Positions 1-9,052 of a stretch of 64,000 bases of DNA are shown one piece after another. Made by a program: the position numbers and the translations under genes. The stretch is taken from positions 4,700-68,699 of the forward strand of contig CAZRZO010000002.1 in the NCBI GenBank assembly GCA_964604635.1, given 5' to 3'. Under the pieces are notes generated by a model that saw only the letters and a list, made by a program, of their open reading frames with translations, did no database searches and was not told the DNA's origin. Positions within the stretch are counted from its first letter, which is position 1. Each line of letters opens with the position of its first letter. This DNA is from JAJZMY01 sp964604635. GTDB taxonomy: Archaea > Micrarchaeota > Micrarchaeia > Micrarchaeales > Micrarchaeaceae.

Positions 1-1
1 A

Positions 2-319
2 ACAAAGGAAACACCAGGAAGTACTATTATAAAAAACGGAAAAAAATATAAATTCTTTAGAGGTATGTCATCAATTTCTGCAAATAGTAAAAAATTAGAT
101 TTAGAATTGTTAAAAGATGTTTCAATTGAACTTGTTGGAGAAGGAAAAGAATCATTTGTTCCATATATTGGTTCTGTTAAAGAAACTTTATTGCAATTTA
201 TTGGTGGTTTAAGATCTGGTTTTAGTTACTGTGGATCTAGAAATTTAAGTGAATTAAGAAAAAACAGCAAGTTCATAAAACTTTCAAATAGTTCTCAAAG
301 AGAAAGTTTTAATAAATAA
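2..319 (+). CDS. guaB: IMP dehydrogenase, C-terminal part (5' end outside window)
   Basis: This is the last ~105 residues of IMP dehydrogenase, which oxidises IMP to XMP in guanine nucleotide synthesis. The frame is open from base 2, so the gene begins upstream of the window and the ATG at 65 is internal. Visible family motifs are the flap-region sequence KYKFFRGMSS, then FVPYIGSVKETLLQFIGGLR and SGFSYCGSRNLSEL, which match the conserved C-terminal end of IMPDH (VPYkG...GGLRSGmgYcGa). The gene ends 17 bp from the convergent FKBP gene. The catalytic Cys loop and any CBS domains would lie outside the window. Confidence 0.9.
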   Translation, partial: TKETPGSTIIKNGKKYKFFRGMSSISANSKKLDLELLKDVSIELVGEGKESFVPYIGSVKETLLQFIGGLRSGFSYCGSRNLSELRKNSKFIKLSNSSQRESFNK

Positions 320-335
320 ATTTTTATTTAATTTA
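320..335. terminator. Short T-rich convergent spacer
   Basis: Sixteen bases separate the stops of guaB (+) and the FKBP gene (-). The run is T- and A-rich on both strands. Archaeal termination needs only oligo-T, so a shared bidirectional terminator is plausible, but this is inferred from base composition alone. Confidence 0.3.
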
Positions 336-1055
336 TTATTTTGTTATTGCTTCTTTCTCTTCTTCTTTTTTTTGATCTTGCTCTTGCTTTTTGTATTCTT
401 CAGTAATATGAATTTTATCTATGTTTAAGTACTTAAAAATAGTATTAATTAAAAATTGTTTTTTTGAATTATACTCAGTATTATCTTTATCTGTCTCAGC
501 TTTAAATAAAATTTCAACTGAATTTTCTTTAATATTAATATTATTTGCTTTCATTTTATTAAATTCAATTAATGCTTTTATTTTGCTTTCATTTGAATCA
601 AAATAATTAACAATTGTTACATCGAAAATAACGTTTTTTCCTGCTAATGGGTTATTAAAATCAACAATAACTCTTCCTGAATTAATTGTTTTTATTGTTG
701 CAATTGTATTATCAATATTTATTTCCATTCCAGGATAAGGATTTATATCATGAGCTCTAAAATCAGATAAATGCATTACTCTTTTTAATTCTTTTTCATA
801 TTCACCAAATGCTTCACTAGGTCCTAATGTTATTTTTTTGTGTTCATTTAAATTCATATTTTTTATTTCTCTGTTTAAACCTTTTACATTCTGTTTAGAT
901 CCAACAATAAATAAAGATTTACCATAATGTGTATTTTCTTTATAAACCTCTTCTTTTTTTGCTTTTTCCTCATTTGTTGTTGCAACTAATTTACCAGTAT
1001 CATTATTTATTAAATCATATTCAATAAACAAAAAATCATTATCTTTAAAACTCAT
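336..1055 (-). CDS. FKBP-type peptidyl-prolyl isomerase (SlyD-like)
   Basis: A 239-aa cytoplasmic protein-folding enzyme. The N-terminal FKBP half (FLFIEYDLINNDTGKLVATT, residues ~8-28) is followed by an insert-in-flap type region containing ITLGPSEAFGEYEKEL (about residues 75-90). The closing FKBP strands include NPLAGKNVIFDVTIV, which matches the family motif NHPLAGk.l.F.v.v. The last ~80 residues form a charged extension ending in a KEEEKE-rich tail, longer than the usual SlyD-like archaeal FKBP. The start is supported by GTGATAAG just upstream of the ATG. It is transcribed divergently from the isopentenyl phosphate kinase gene. No signal peptide is visible. Confidence 0.88.
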   Translation of the reverse strand: MSFKDNDFLFIEYDLINNDTGKLVATTNEEKAKKEEVYKENTHYGKSLFIVGSKQNVKGLNREIKNMNLNEHKKITLGPSEAFGEYEKELKRVMHLSDFRAHDINPYPGMEINIDNTIATIKTINSGRVIVDFNNPLAGKNVIFDVTIVNYFDSNESKIKALIEFNKMKANNINIKENSVEILFKAETDKDNTEYNSKKQFLINTIFKYLNIDKIHITEEYKKQEQDQKKEEEKEAITK

Positions 1056-1156
1056 CTTATCACTAAATATATTAAATTTGTTAAATAATTATTTAAATAT
1101 AATTAAAAAATAATTAAATAATAAATATTAAATAAAAAAATACAATTTTTGAGATT

Positions 1157-1948
1157 ATGAAATTAATTTTAATAAAGCTTGGTGGAAGTGTAATAACAAA
1201 TAAAGCAAAGTTAGATACACCAAATATTAAAAACATAAATAGATTATTTAGAGAAATACATACTGCTTTAAACAAGCAAGCAGATAAAAATATCAAAATA
1301 ATTATTGGTCATGGCAGTGGTTCTTTTGGCCATTTTGCTGCAAATAAATATCAAGTGCATAAAGGTCTTATTAATAAAGAAAGTTTAAAAGGAACATCAA
1401 TTACACAAGATAGTGCTGCAAGACTTCATAGAATAATATTTAATCAAGCATTACTAAATAAACTTAATATTTTATCTTTTTCTCCTTCTTCTGCAATATT
1501 ATCTAATAATTCAAAAATTATTTCCTGGAATTTAAAATTAATGCAAAATGCCATTAATTTTGGTTTTATCCCATTAACTTATGGTGATATTTCAATTGAT
1601 TTAAAAACAGGTGTTTCAATTGTTTCAACTGAAGAAGTTTTTAGATATATTGCTTATAAATTAAAACCCTATAAAATAATTGTAACAACTGATGTTGATG
1701 GTGTTTTGGATAATAATAAAAAATTAATTACAAATATATCAAAAACTAATTTTAATTCTATTTCTAAAAAAGTAAATAAATCAAAAAATATTGATGTAAC
1801 TGGAGGTATGAAATCAAAACTTGATTATTTGTATAAAATATCAAAAGAAGTAGGAACAGTTTGTGAAATAATTAATGCTAATAACTCAAATAGATTATAC
1901 AATTCAATTTTGAACAAGAAAACAATTGGAACAAAAATAAAATATTAA
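1157..1948 (+). CDS. Isopentenyl phosphate kinase
   Basis: A 263-aa amino-acid-kinase-fold enzyme that phosphorylates isopentenyl phosphate to isopentenyl diphosphate in the archaeal mevalonate pathway for lipid synthesis. Key signatures are the N-terminal LIKLGGSVITNK, the GHGSGSFGHF motif with the probable catalytic His at residue ~59, the nucleotide-site strand IVTTDVDGVLD, and DVTGGMKSKLDYL near the C-terminus. Length matches the family. It stands alone between the divergent FKBP gene and the MoxR operon. Confidence 0.92.
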   Translation: MKLILIKLGGSVITNKAKLDTPNIKNINRLFREIHTALNKQADKNIKIIIGHGSGSFGHFAANKYQVHKGLINKESLKGTSITQDSAARLHRIIFNQALLNKLNILSFSPSSAILSNNSKIISWNLKLMQNAINFGFIPLTYGDISIDLKTGVSIVSTEEVFRYIAYKLKPYKIIVTTDVDGVLDNNKKLITNISKTNFNSISKKVNKSKNIDVTGGMKSKLDYLYKISKEVGTVCEIINANNSNRLYNSILNKKTIGTKIKY

Positions 1949-2028
1949 ATAAAAAATAGTAAATTATTAATATTTATTTTGATTTATTTATTGGAATTTT
2001 TTAAAACCTTCTAAGTTCGTACAGAAAG

Positions 2029-2036
2029 TATAAATA
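2029..2036 (+). promoter_or_regulatory. TATA box for the MoxR/VWA operon
   Basis: TATAAATA preceded by a purine-rich stretch that could serve as a BRE. Transcription would start about 25 bp downstream, leaving a leader of roughly 35-40 nt before the ATG at 2098. Confidence 0.5.
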
Positions 2037-2097
2037 TCTTCTTAAAGTTTAATATTAAATTATTAATTTTATTTTAAGTTTTTTCTTAAGTGGTTTG

Positions 2098-3525
2098 ATG
2101 GTACAATTTATGAAAAAATTAAGTATTATGTCTAATTCTAAAAATGAAGAAGATATTAATTCTAAAGAAAACAAATTTAAAGAATTTGATGAATTACAAG
2201 ATTCTGTTGATAAATCAGTGAAGGGTTTTTTTCATTCAACACCTTTAATTATTTACCAAGAAAATAGTAATAAATTTGAAATTGATTTAAAAAAATTTTT
2301 TCTGATCTCAGCATTATCTGGTGAAAATATTCTATTTTCAGGTGGAACTGGTATAGGAAAAACAACATTTTCAAAATCATTTTTAAGTGGTATCTTTGGT
2401 TCTAATTATAGTGTATTGCAACTTGATGTTGGATTAGATGAATCAAAATACCTTGATGTTGATTTTAAGAAAATGAAGCAAGGTAAAAAATTAAGTGAAT
2501 CAATAGTTGAATCGCAATTAATTAATGCTCCTGGTGTTATTTTTGATGAGTATAATAGGGCAATTGGACTACAAACTTCATTGATTCAAAGCTGGCTTGC
2601 TAATTATGAATTAACTGTTGCAGGTAATAAAAAAATTCTTCCAGGATTAAAATTAAGAGATAATAGTAATTTTCAGTTTAAAATTGCAACTGTGAATGAA
2701 GGAGCAGAGTATGTTAATGTACAAGAAATAGATCTTGCATCTAGAGATAGATTTTCAATTGAATTAAATTTAGATAATTTTCCAATGAATGATAATGATA
2801 AAAGAAATTTAATAACACATCCTCAATTTAGAAAACTTCTTGAAATAAACTCAGATAACAAAAAATTAATTAGATCTGAAAATAAATCAAAGACTTTTTT
2901 TGATTTATATTTTAAAATTAAAGATATTCAAATATCTGGCGAAGCACAGGAATTTATGGTTTATTTGCAAAGATTAGATAATTGTTATAAATCACCATTA
3001 GGAACAAAAAAAAGTTTTATTACTTTTAATGAATTAACATGTGAAGGATGTCATGCAAATAATATTGATAATGGTATTTGTTCAGGTATTCATGCTGTAT
3101 CACCTAGAACAGCATCTAATCTAATTTCTCTTGCAAGAGTATTTGCAAGTTATAGAATTTACAAAATGAATCAAGAGAACAAAAAAACAATTAATAAAGT
3201 AACAATACCTGATTTAAAAGCAATTGCACCATTTGTTTTATCAATAAATAAATTAGGATTATCTAAAAATTGGATAGAGCGTTCATCAGATATTACTGGA
3301 AATTCAGAATATAATGCAATAATTACAATTTTTAATATTATTGAAAAAAGATACAAACAAGATTTTGAAGATATTAATGATTTAATTTTAAAAGAAAATA
3401 AGAAAAAACAATTAACAGAAGCAGAAATATCAAGATTAAATAATTTAATGAGTAAAAATCCATGGTCAAAACCAAGAGAAGATATTATGAAATTATACAA
3501 TCATATTAAAAATAATGGTTATTGA
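2098..3525 (+). CDS. MoxR-family AAA+ ATPase
   Basis: A ~475-aa AAA+ ATPase. Visible motifs are Walker A GGTGIGKTTFSK (residues ~82-92), Walker B PGVIFDEYNRA (~146-156), the sensor-1 region IATVNEG and the sensor-2-like SPRTASNLI. Between the sensors is an unusual Cys cluster (TCEGCHANN...GIC) that could bind metal. MoxR ATPases act as chaperones that activate or assemble partner complexes and are usually encoded next to VWA proteins, as here. I chose the ATG at 2098, preceded by GTGGTTTG, over the TTG at 2095. It overlaps or abuts the next gene, so the three genes form an operon. Confidence 0.85.
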   Translation: MVQFMKKLSIMSNSKNEEDINSKENKFKEFDELQDSVDKSVKGFFHSTPLIIYQENSNKFEIDLKKFFLISALSGENILFSGGTGIGKTTFSKSFLSGIFGSNYSVLQLDVGLDESKYLDVDFKKMKQGKKLSESIVESQLINAPGVIFDEYNRAIGLQTSLIQSWLANYELTVAGNKKILPGLKLRDNSNFQFKIATVNEGAEYVNVQEIDLASRDRFSIELNLDNFPMNDNDKRNLITHPQFRKLLEINSDNKKLIRSENKSKTFFDLYFKIKDIQISGEAQEFMVYLQRLDNCYKSPLGTKKSFITFNELTCEGCHANNIDNGICSGIHAVSPRTASNLISLARVFASYRIYKMNQENKKTINKVTIPDLKAIAPFVLSINKLGLSKNWIERSSDITGNSEYNAIITIFNIIEKRYKQDFEDINDLILKENKKKQLTEAEISRLNNLMSKNPWSKPREDIMKLYNHIKNNGY

Positions 3526-3541
3526 AAACAAGGTAAAGTTA

Positions 3542-4312
3542 ATGAATGATCAAATGATTTATACAATAGATAAAAAAAATTTTAATGATGTAAAAAATTA
3601 TATCAGAAGAGAAAATAAATTAAAAGATAGTATAAAAGTAATTTATAGAGAGAATGCAAAAAAATTATTTAAAATAATTTATAATGATTTAAGTAAAGAA
3701 CAAGCTATTGATAATTTTTATGAAAAGAATAAGGCTTCTTTTGCATTATTTTCTTTTTTAATCAATAAAAATCAAATTTCAAAAATAGTATCTGAAATGA
3801 ATGAAATATATAAAAAAGATACAAATAGTCAAAATCAAGAAAATCCAATAGGAAGTAGAGTTAAAATTTTTAATGAACTTTTATTACAAAATTTTAAATT
3901 TAATCACAAATCAAATACTGCAATTTTTTCATCTGATGCAAAATTATCAAAAGAATTTAAAGAATCTCTTGCTTCAAAATCCTTTAAATATATTATAAAA
4001 GATTATGCAATTGCTGCAATTTATTCTTATTTTATAAATGATATGGAGTTTTCAAATAAGTTTTATAATCAATTAACACCAAAATTAAAAAATAATCTAT
4101 ATTATTCTAAAGAGGATGATAAATATTCATTAGAAACAAATTCATATATTTCAATTTTACATTCTCTTTTTAAAAATTTTAAAGAGAGTACTAAAGTTAT
4201 TAATGAAATTGAAAATACAATCTCAAAACAAGATCAAATTTTAAAAGTTTCAGATAAAATAGCATTAGGACTTGCATATTTGACTATTAGTGATGTGAAA
4301 TGGATAGATTAA
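3542..4312 (+). CDS. Hypothetical protein between MoxR ATPase and VWA protein
   Basis: A 256-aa lysine- and asparagine-rich, mostly helical soluble protein with no domain I recognise. The ATG at 3542 is chosen because it follows AGGTAAAGTT at normal spacing. An upstream ATG at 3515 would overlap moxR by 11 bp and lacks such a site. The end overlaps the VWA gene by 13 bp, so translational coupling is likely. By position it is probably an adaptor or substrate of the ATPase-VWA pair, which is inference from the operon only. Confidence 0.65.
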   Translation: MNDQMIYTIDKKNFNDVKNYIRRENKLKDSIKVIYRENAKKLFKIIYNDLSKEQAIDNFYEKNKASFALFSFLINKNQISKIVSEMNEIYKKDTNSQNQENPIGSRVKIFNELLLQNFKFNHKSNTAIFSSDAKLSKEFKESLASKSFKYIIKDYAIAAIYSYFINDMEFSNKFYNQLTPKLKNNLYYSKEDDKYSLETNSYISILHSLFKNFKESTKVINEIENTISKQDQILKVSDKIALGLAYLTISDVKWID

Positions 4313-6036
4313 ACAATAATAAAAAATCTCTAAAGAATTATATACATAAATATTTTAATGATAATGATTGGAATAAAGATAATAAATTAGATTTAACAAC
4401 TAATTTACCAAATAAAAATTTCAGAGCATCAATATCTTTACAAGATTGGAAAATAAAAATAGATCTAAATCAGGATTTCGGAAAAAAACTACAAAAATTA
4501 TTTAAAAATACATCAAATAGTAATGAAATTATTGAAAATATGATTTATACTATAATAAAACATGAAAAATCACACTGGGAAATATGCCCAAAAGATATAA
4601 TTTACCATAATGCTATTTCACAAACAGTAATTAATAGATTAGAGGAAAACCCACAAAATTTATCAAAAGATAATAATACAAAACAACAAGAAGCTAATAT
4701 TATTTTAGCTATGTTTTCAGATATTATTGTTAATTTATCTAATGTAAAAGACAAAAAATTTATTGATGGAGCTTCTTCAATATATCTTAATTTTTATTAT
4801 TCTGAAGAACAATCAATAAAAAAAGATCCATTGTTTTTTGCTTTTGTATATTCTCAAATTAATTTTTTAGATAATACAGACCAAAAAAAACTTCGAATAT
4901 TTGAACAAATTATGGATAATAATGAAAAACCATCAACATTAGAAAGAAATAATATTAATAAATATAATAATAAAAATGATTTAATTTTAAAATCTGATGA
5001 TAAATCATTAGAAAAATTAAGTAAGCAAATATTAAGTATCTTTGTTGGTGATAATATTGCAAATAAAGCATTTAATAAAGAAAAATTAAGTGAACAAGAA
5101 ATCAATAATGCTTTAATAAAAATAAAAAATGAAAAATATTGGAAAGAAATAGCAATTAATTTCACAGATCTTATTTCTAGGTTACCAAAATCTGATTTTA
5201 ATTCAATTACTAAATTACTATCATCTGATTTATCTTCTGATTCATTAAAAAATAAAATGGATTTCAAAAAATATGATGATATTTATAGAAGACAAGCAGA
5301 AGAAATAATTCTTAAATATGAAAATGACTTAAAATACAAAATTTACTTAAAAACAGAATTAAATAAATCAAAAAAAATAAATTTAAATAAAATAGCACTT
5401 AATAAAACATTATTAATTAAAAACAAATTAAATATATTCAATAAAATAAATCCTTATAATATTAATATTAATTCAAATTTAAATAGAGATTTATTATTTG
5501 TTGTAGATGTATCTGGAAGTATGGGTTGGAAAGGTAAACCATTAGATAATAGTCCTTATGACATAAGTATTAGATCAATGTATTCTGTTTTTGCTTATCT
5601 ACAAAAGCAAAAACAAACATCTAATCTTAATTTTGGATTAATTCAATTTAGTTCTGAAACAGATTGGAGTGGTTGGAAAAATTTCAATAATTTAGTGAAA
5701 TTAAAAACTGATATTTTTAAAAATTATCAAGGTGGTGGAACAACACTAGATATCTCAAAGTTAAAAGAAGCATTTGCATCAGCAACTAACAAATATACAG
5801 TAATATTAATAAGTGATGGTGTTATTGGTAATGAATCAAAAGTTATGAACTTTTTAGAGAATAAAATAAAAACTAATGAAGTGATTTTTTTCAAAATAAA
5901 TGAAATGAATTCTACTGGATCTGATTATAGTACTAATTTCATAAAAAAATTCAAAAAATTAAATGGTACTGTTATTGAATTAAATAAACCAGAAGATTTA
6001 ATTAATAAAGTAATTGATATCAATATTAGAAAATAA
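4300..6036 (+). CDS. VWA-domain protein with N-terminal HExxH motif
   Basis: A 578-aa protein. The C-terminal ~180 residues are a von Willebrand A domain with a complete-looking MIDAS, FVVDVSGSMG (DxSxS, residues ~401-410), the later GGGTTLDISKL (MIDAS Thr) and VILISDGVIG. Near the N-terminus is KHEKSHWEICP with a zincin-type HExxH at residues 88-92. This arrangement resembles DUF2201-type proteins (putative metallopeptidase plus VWA-like domain), although the sequence between the two is unfamiliar. GTGATGTGAA precedes the start. As the last gene of the MoxR operon it is probably the VWA partner of the ATPase. Protease activity is not established. Confidence 0.8.
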   Translation: MDRLNNNKKSLKNYIHKYFNDNDWNKDNKLDLTTNLPNKNFRASISLQDWKIKIDLNQDFGKKLQKLFKNTSNSNEIIENMIYTIIKHEKSHWEICPKDIIYHNAISQTVINRLEENPQNLSKDNNTKQQEANIILAMFSDIIVNLSNVKDKKFIDGASSIYLNFYYSEEQSIKKDPLFFAFVYSQINFLDNTDQKKLRIFEQIMDNNEKPSTLERNNINKYNNKNDLILKSDDKSLEKLSKQILSIFVGDNIANKAFNKEKLSEQEINNALIKIKNEKYWKEIAINFTDLISRLPKSDFNSITKLLSSDLSSDSLKNKMDFKKYDDIYRRQAEEIILKYENDLKYKIYLKTELNKSKKINLNKIALNKTLLIKNKLNIFNKINPYNININSNLNRDLLFVVDVSGSMGWKGKPLDNSPYDISIRSMYSVFAYLQKQKQTSNLNFGLIQFSSETDWSGWKNFNNLVKLKTDIFKNYQGGGTTLDISKLKEAFASATNKYTVILISDGVIGNESKVMNFLENKIKTNEVIFFKINEMNSTGSDYSTNFIKKFKKLNGTVIELNKPEDLINKVIDINIRK

Positions 6037-6116
6037 TTTTATTTATAAAATATATTCTTATTTTTATTTTGTAAATTTATTTAAAATTAACAAGAATATC
6101 CAGAAAAAAGAAAACA

Positions 6117-6126
6117 TTTATAAATA
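6117..6126 (+). promoter_or_regulatory. TATA box for the proteasome-exosome operon
   Basis: TTTATAAATA follows an A-rich stretch (AAAAAAGAAAACA) that fits a BRE. It lies about 85 bp before the psmA ATG, implying an untranslated leader of ~60 nt. Confidence 0.5.
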
Positions 6127-6209
6127 TGATTTATTATAATTTACTATACTATTTACTATTATAATTCAATTAAAAATTTCTTAAATTTTATATTTTAACT
6201 GGTGAAATT

Positions 6210-6905
6210 ATGTATCCAAATATTCAAGCATATGATAGAGGTGGTATGTTCAGCCCTGAAGGGAAATTATTCCAAGTAGAATATGCAAAAGAAGCTGTTA
6301 AAAAAGGAGCAACTTCAATAGGTATTATTGCTGATAAAAGTGTTGTATTAATTGCTCACAAAAATATAACAGAACCTTTATTAATTCCTAGTTCACTTCA
6401 AAAAATATTTAGAATAGATTCATTTATTGGTACTACTTACAGTGGTCTGGTTTCTGATGGATTGCATATAATTGGATTAATGAGATCAAAAACACAAACA
6501 CATAGAATGATTTATGATGAAACAGAATCAGTTGAAACAATTGCAAAAGAAGTTTCTGAGGAAATGCAACAAGCAACACAATATGGTGGATTAAGACCTT
6601 TTGGTATTTCTTTATTAATTGCTGGATTTGACAGTAAACCAAGATTATTTGAAATTGAACCAGCAGCAGCATTTTATGGTTATAAAGCAGATGCAATTGG
6701 AGCAGGAAAAAAAGTAGCAGAAGAAATATTAGTAAAAGAATATAAAGAAAACATGAGTGTTGATGAATCAATTGATTTAGGTTTGAAGATAATTAATAAA
6801 ATCAATGTAAAAAAAATCAATGAAGATAATATTGATATTGCAGTTATAAATAAAGAAAAAGGATATATTCAATTATCATTGAAAGAAATATCAAAATACT
6901 TATAA
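6210..6905 (+). CDS. psmA: Proteasome alpha subunit
   Basis: A 231-aa subunit of the outer rings of the 20S proteasome. The N-terminal gate and alpha signature are clear: YDRGGMFSPEGKLFQVEYA (residues ~8-26), then KKGATSIGI. GGLRPFGISLLIAGFD and AAFYGYKADAIGAG match the conserved core. Alpha subunits lack the catalytic N-terminal Thr, as here. The start follows CTGGTGAAATT. It is the first gene of the archaeal proteasome-exosome superoperon. The beta subunit is not in the window. Confidence 0.95.
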   Translation: MYPNIQAYDRGGMFSPEGKLFQVEYAKEAVKKGATSIGIIADKSVVLIAHKNITEPLLIPSSLQKIFRIDSFIGTTYSGLVSDGLHIIGLMRSKTQTHRMIYDETESVETIAKEVSEEMQQATQYGGLRPFGISLLIAGFDSKPRLFEIEPAAAFYGYKADAIGAGKKVAEEILVKEYKENMSVDESIDLGLKIINKINVKKINEDNIDIAVINKEKGYIQLSLKEISKYL

Positions 6906-6928
6906 TTTTAAAAAAAATAAATGTTTTT

Positions 6929-7612
6929 ATGCCTAAAATAGTAATTGCAAAATATAAATATAATAATGAAATGTTTGAAATATTTGTTGATATAAACTTA
7001 GCATATGATTTTATAACAGGAAAAATAAATGATCCTTTAAAAGTTCTTGATATTGAAGAAATATTTAAAGATGCTAAAAAAGGAGAAAGGCAAAAAGCAG
7101 AAAAAATATTAAAAGCATTCGGAACAAATGATATCTTAAAAATAAGTGAAATTATTTTAAAAAAAGGAGAAGTTCCAATTACAACAGAACAAAAAACAAA
7201 GCTTTTAGAAGAAAAAAGAAAGCAAATAATTGAAATTATTTCAAGAAATTCAATAGATCCAAGAACAAATGCACCAAATCCTCCATTAAGAATAGAGAAT
7301 GCAATGAAACAAGCAAGAGTAACTATAAATTCTTTTAAATCAGCAAATGATCAAATAGATGAAATTGTTAAGAAGATAAATACAATAATTCCAATTAAAT
7401 TTACAAATATAAAAATAATTGCAACAATACCACCTGAATTTTCAAATAGGTGTTATGGTTTATTAAAACATTATGGTTTAAAGTCAGAGCAATGGCTTTC
7501 AAATGGATCTTTACAAGTAACACTAGAATTTCCAGCAGGGATGAAACTAGATTTTTTTGATAAAATAAATAAATCAACACAAGGAAAAGCAGATATAAAA
7601 ATAATAGAATAA
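6929..7612 (+). CDS. SBDS/Sdo1 ribosome maturation factor
   Basis: A 227-aa homologue of the Shwachman-Bodian-Diamond protein, which in eukaryotes helps release eIF6 from the large ribosomal subunit. The N-terminal FYSH domain is seen in IAKYKYNNEMFEIFVD and VLDIEEIFKDAKKGERQ. The middle helical domain contains RNSIDPRTNAPNPPLRIENA, and a C-terminal ferredoxin-like domain follows. All three domains are present and length is normal. It lies between psmA and rrp4, its usual archaeal position. Confidence 0.93.
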   Translation: MPKIVIAKYKYNNEMFEIFVDINLAYDFITGKINDPLKVLDIEEIFKDAKKGERQKAEKILKAFGTNDILKISEIILKKGEVPITTEQKTKLLEEKRKQIIEIISRNSIDPRTNAPNPPLRIENAMKQARVTINSFKSANDQIDEIVKKINTIIPIKFTNIKIIATIPPEFSNRCYGLLKHYGLKSEQWLSNGSLQVTLEFPAGMKLDFFDKINKSTQGKADIKIIE

Positions 7613-7683
7613 ATTTATTTTTTAGAAAATTATATATAATTAAATTTATTCTATTAATAATTAAAAAATTAATTAATGATTTT

Positions 7684-8298
7684 ATGAATACAATTTTAGT
7701 TCCAGGAGACTTAATAGAAAATAGAGAATTAATAAAAAATAATAAATTTTATTTTACTGAAAATAATAAATATTATTGTACTTTAATGAGTCTTAATAAC
7801 AATAAATTAATACCATTAGAAGGATATTGGTATCCAAATGTAGATGAATTAGCTATTGGGATTATTAAAGAAATTAGAAATAATATGTTTGAAGTTGAAT
7901 TATCTCATTTTTTAAGAGCAATTATTATCAATGATTTTAGAAATAAATTCAAATTTAAAATAGGAGATATAATTGAAGCAAAAATAAAAACAGTTGAAAA
8001 TAAAAAAACAATTATTTTAATGTATCCCAGATTATTAACAAATGGTATATTAATTCAAGTAAAACCAGTAAAAATTCCAAGAATTATTGGAAAGAACAAT
8101 ACAATGATAAATCAAATAATAGATATTACAAAGTCTAATATTATTATTGGTAATAATGGTCTTATTTATATTAAAGGTGGTAATATTTCTTTAGCAATTT
8201 CAACTATTTTCAAAATAGAAAAAGAAGCACATACAAAAGGATTGACTGAAAATATTAAACAGATATTAGAGAGTCAAAAAGAAATAATAGAAGAATAA
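7684..8298 (+). CDS. rrp4: Exosome RNA-binding cap subunit Rrp4
   Basis: A 204-aa cap subunit of the archaeal exosome. It opens with the NTD strand ILVPGDLIE, followed by an S1 domain (residues ~60-115, IGIIKEIRNNMFEVEL). A KH domain follows with IPRIIGKNNTMINQI, where the usual GxxG loop is GKNN, so that loop is diverged. Rrp4 sits on the Rrp41/Rrp42 ring and guides RNA. It lies 9 bp upstream of rrp41. Confidence 0.88.
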   Translation: MNTILVPGDLIENRELIKNNKFYFTENNKYYCTLMSLNNNKLIPLEGYWYPNVDELAIGIIKEIRNNMFEVELSHFLRAIIINDFRNKFKFKIGDIIEAKIKTVENKKTIILMYPRLLTNGILIQVKPVKIPRIIGKNNTMINQIIDITKSNIIIGNNGLIYIKGGNISLAISTIFKIEKEAHTKGLTENIKQILESQKEIIEE

Positions 8299-8307
8299 GG
8301 TGAAGAA

Positions 8308-9033
8308 ATGGCTAGTACTTTAAATAAACCAGAATTATTAAGAGAAGATGGAAAAAGATTAGATGGAAGAGGTTTTGATGAATTAAGACCTTTAAAAATT
8401 ATTGCTAATGTAATAAAAAATGCAAATGGATCAGCATATGCTGAATGGGGAAATAATAGAGTTATTGCAGCAGTATATGGCCCAAAAGAAGTTGTTCCAA
8501 GACATTTAGCAGATCCATCAAAAGCAGTAATAAAGTGCAAGTATTCAATGGCTACTTTTTCATCATTATCAGATCATGGAAGAGCAGGACCCAATAGAAG
8601 AGCAGTTGAAATTTCAAAAGTAACAAAAGAAGTTTTTGAAAATGTTATTATTACAAGTGAATTTCCAGATACTGAAATTGAAATTTCAATAGAAATATTA
8701 CAAAGTGATGGAGGAACAAGAGCAGCAGGAATAACAACTGCAGCAGTTGCACTTGCTAATGCAGGTATTCCAATGAAAGATTTAGTTTATGCTGTTTCAG
8801 CAGGTAAAATAAATAATAATATTGTTCTTGATTTAAATATGATTGAAGATAATTATTCTGAAGCAGATGTTCCTATTGCAATTGCACCAAGAAATAATGA
8901 TGTTTTACTGTTGCAAATGGATGGTGAACTAACAAATGAAGAATTAGATCTATCACTTAAAAAAATAATTGATGCTGGAAAAATAATTTCAAAAATTCAA
9001 AAACAAGCATTAATTGATGTATATAAAATGTAA
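8308..9033 (+). CDS. rrp41: Exosome catalytic subunit Rrp41
   Basis: A 241-aa RNase PH-fold subunit carrying the phosphorolytic 3'-5' active site of the archaeal exosome. Family motifs are RLDGRGFDELRPL, AYAEWGNNRVIAAVYGP, LQSDGGTRAAGITTAAVAL and the catalytic acidic segment LDLNMIEDNYSEADVPIAI. Length is normal. A strong AAGGTGAAGAA site precedes the ATG. The end runs up to the rrp42 start region. Confidence 0.95.
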   Translation: MASTLNKPELLREDGKRLDGRGFDELRPLKIIANVIKNANGSAYAEWGNNRVIAAVYGPKEVVPRHLADPSKAVIKCKYSMATFSSLSDHGRAGPNRRAVEISKVTKEVFENVIITSEFPDTEIEISIEILQSDGGTRAAGITTAAVALANAGIPMKDLVYAVSAGKINNNIVLDLNMIEDNYSEADVPIAIAPRNNDVLLLQMDGELTNEELDLSLKKIIDAGKIISKIQKQALIDVYKM

Positions 9034-9052
9034 ATTAAAATTAAATGATTAT

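Noticed and set aside
65..319. Treating the ATG at 65 as the start of an 84-aa gene
   Set aside because: The frame is open upstream to base 2 with IMPDH-specific residues before the ATG, so it is the tail of guaB.
2095..2097. TTG at 2095 as the MoxR start
   Set aside because: The adjacent ATG at 2098 has the better codon and the same upstream context.
6433..6771. Long minus-strand ORF inside psmA, and similar leucine-rich antisense ORFs elsewhere
   Set aside because: Low-complexity antisense shadows of highly conserved genes, common in AT-rich DNA.
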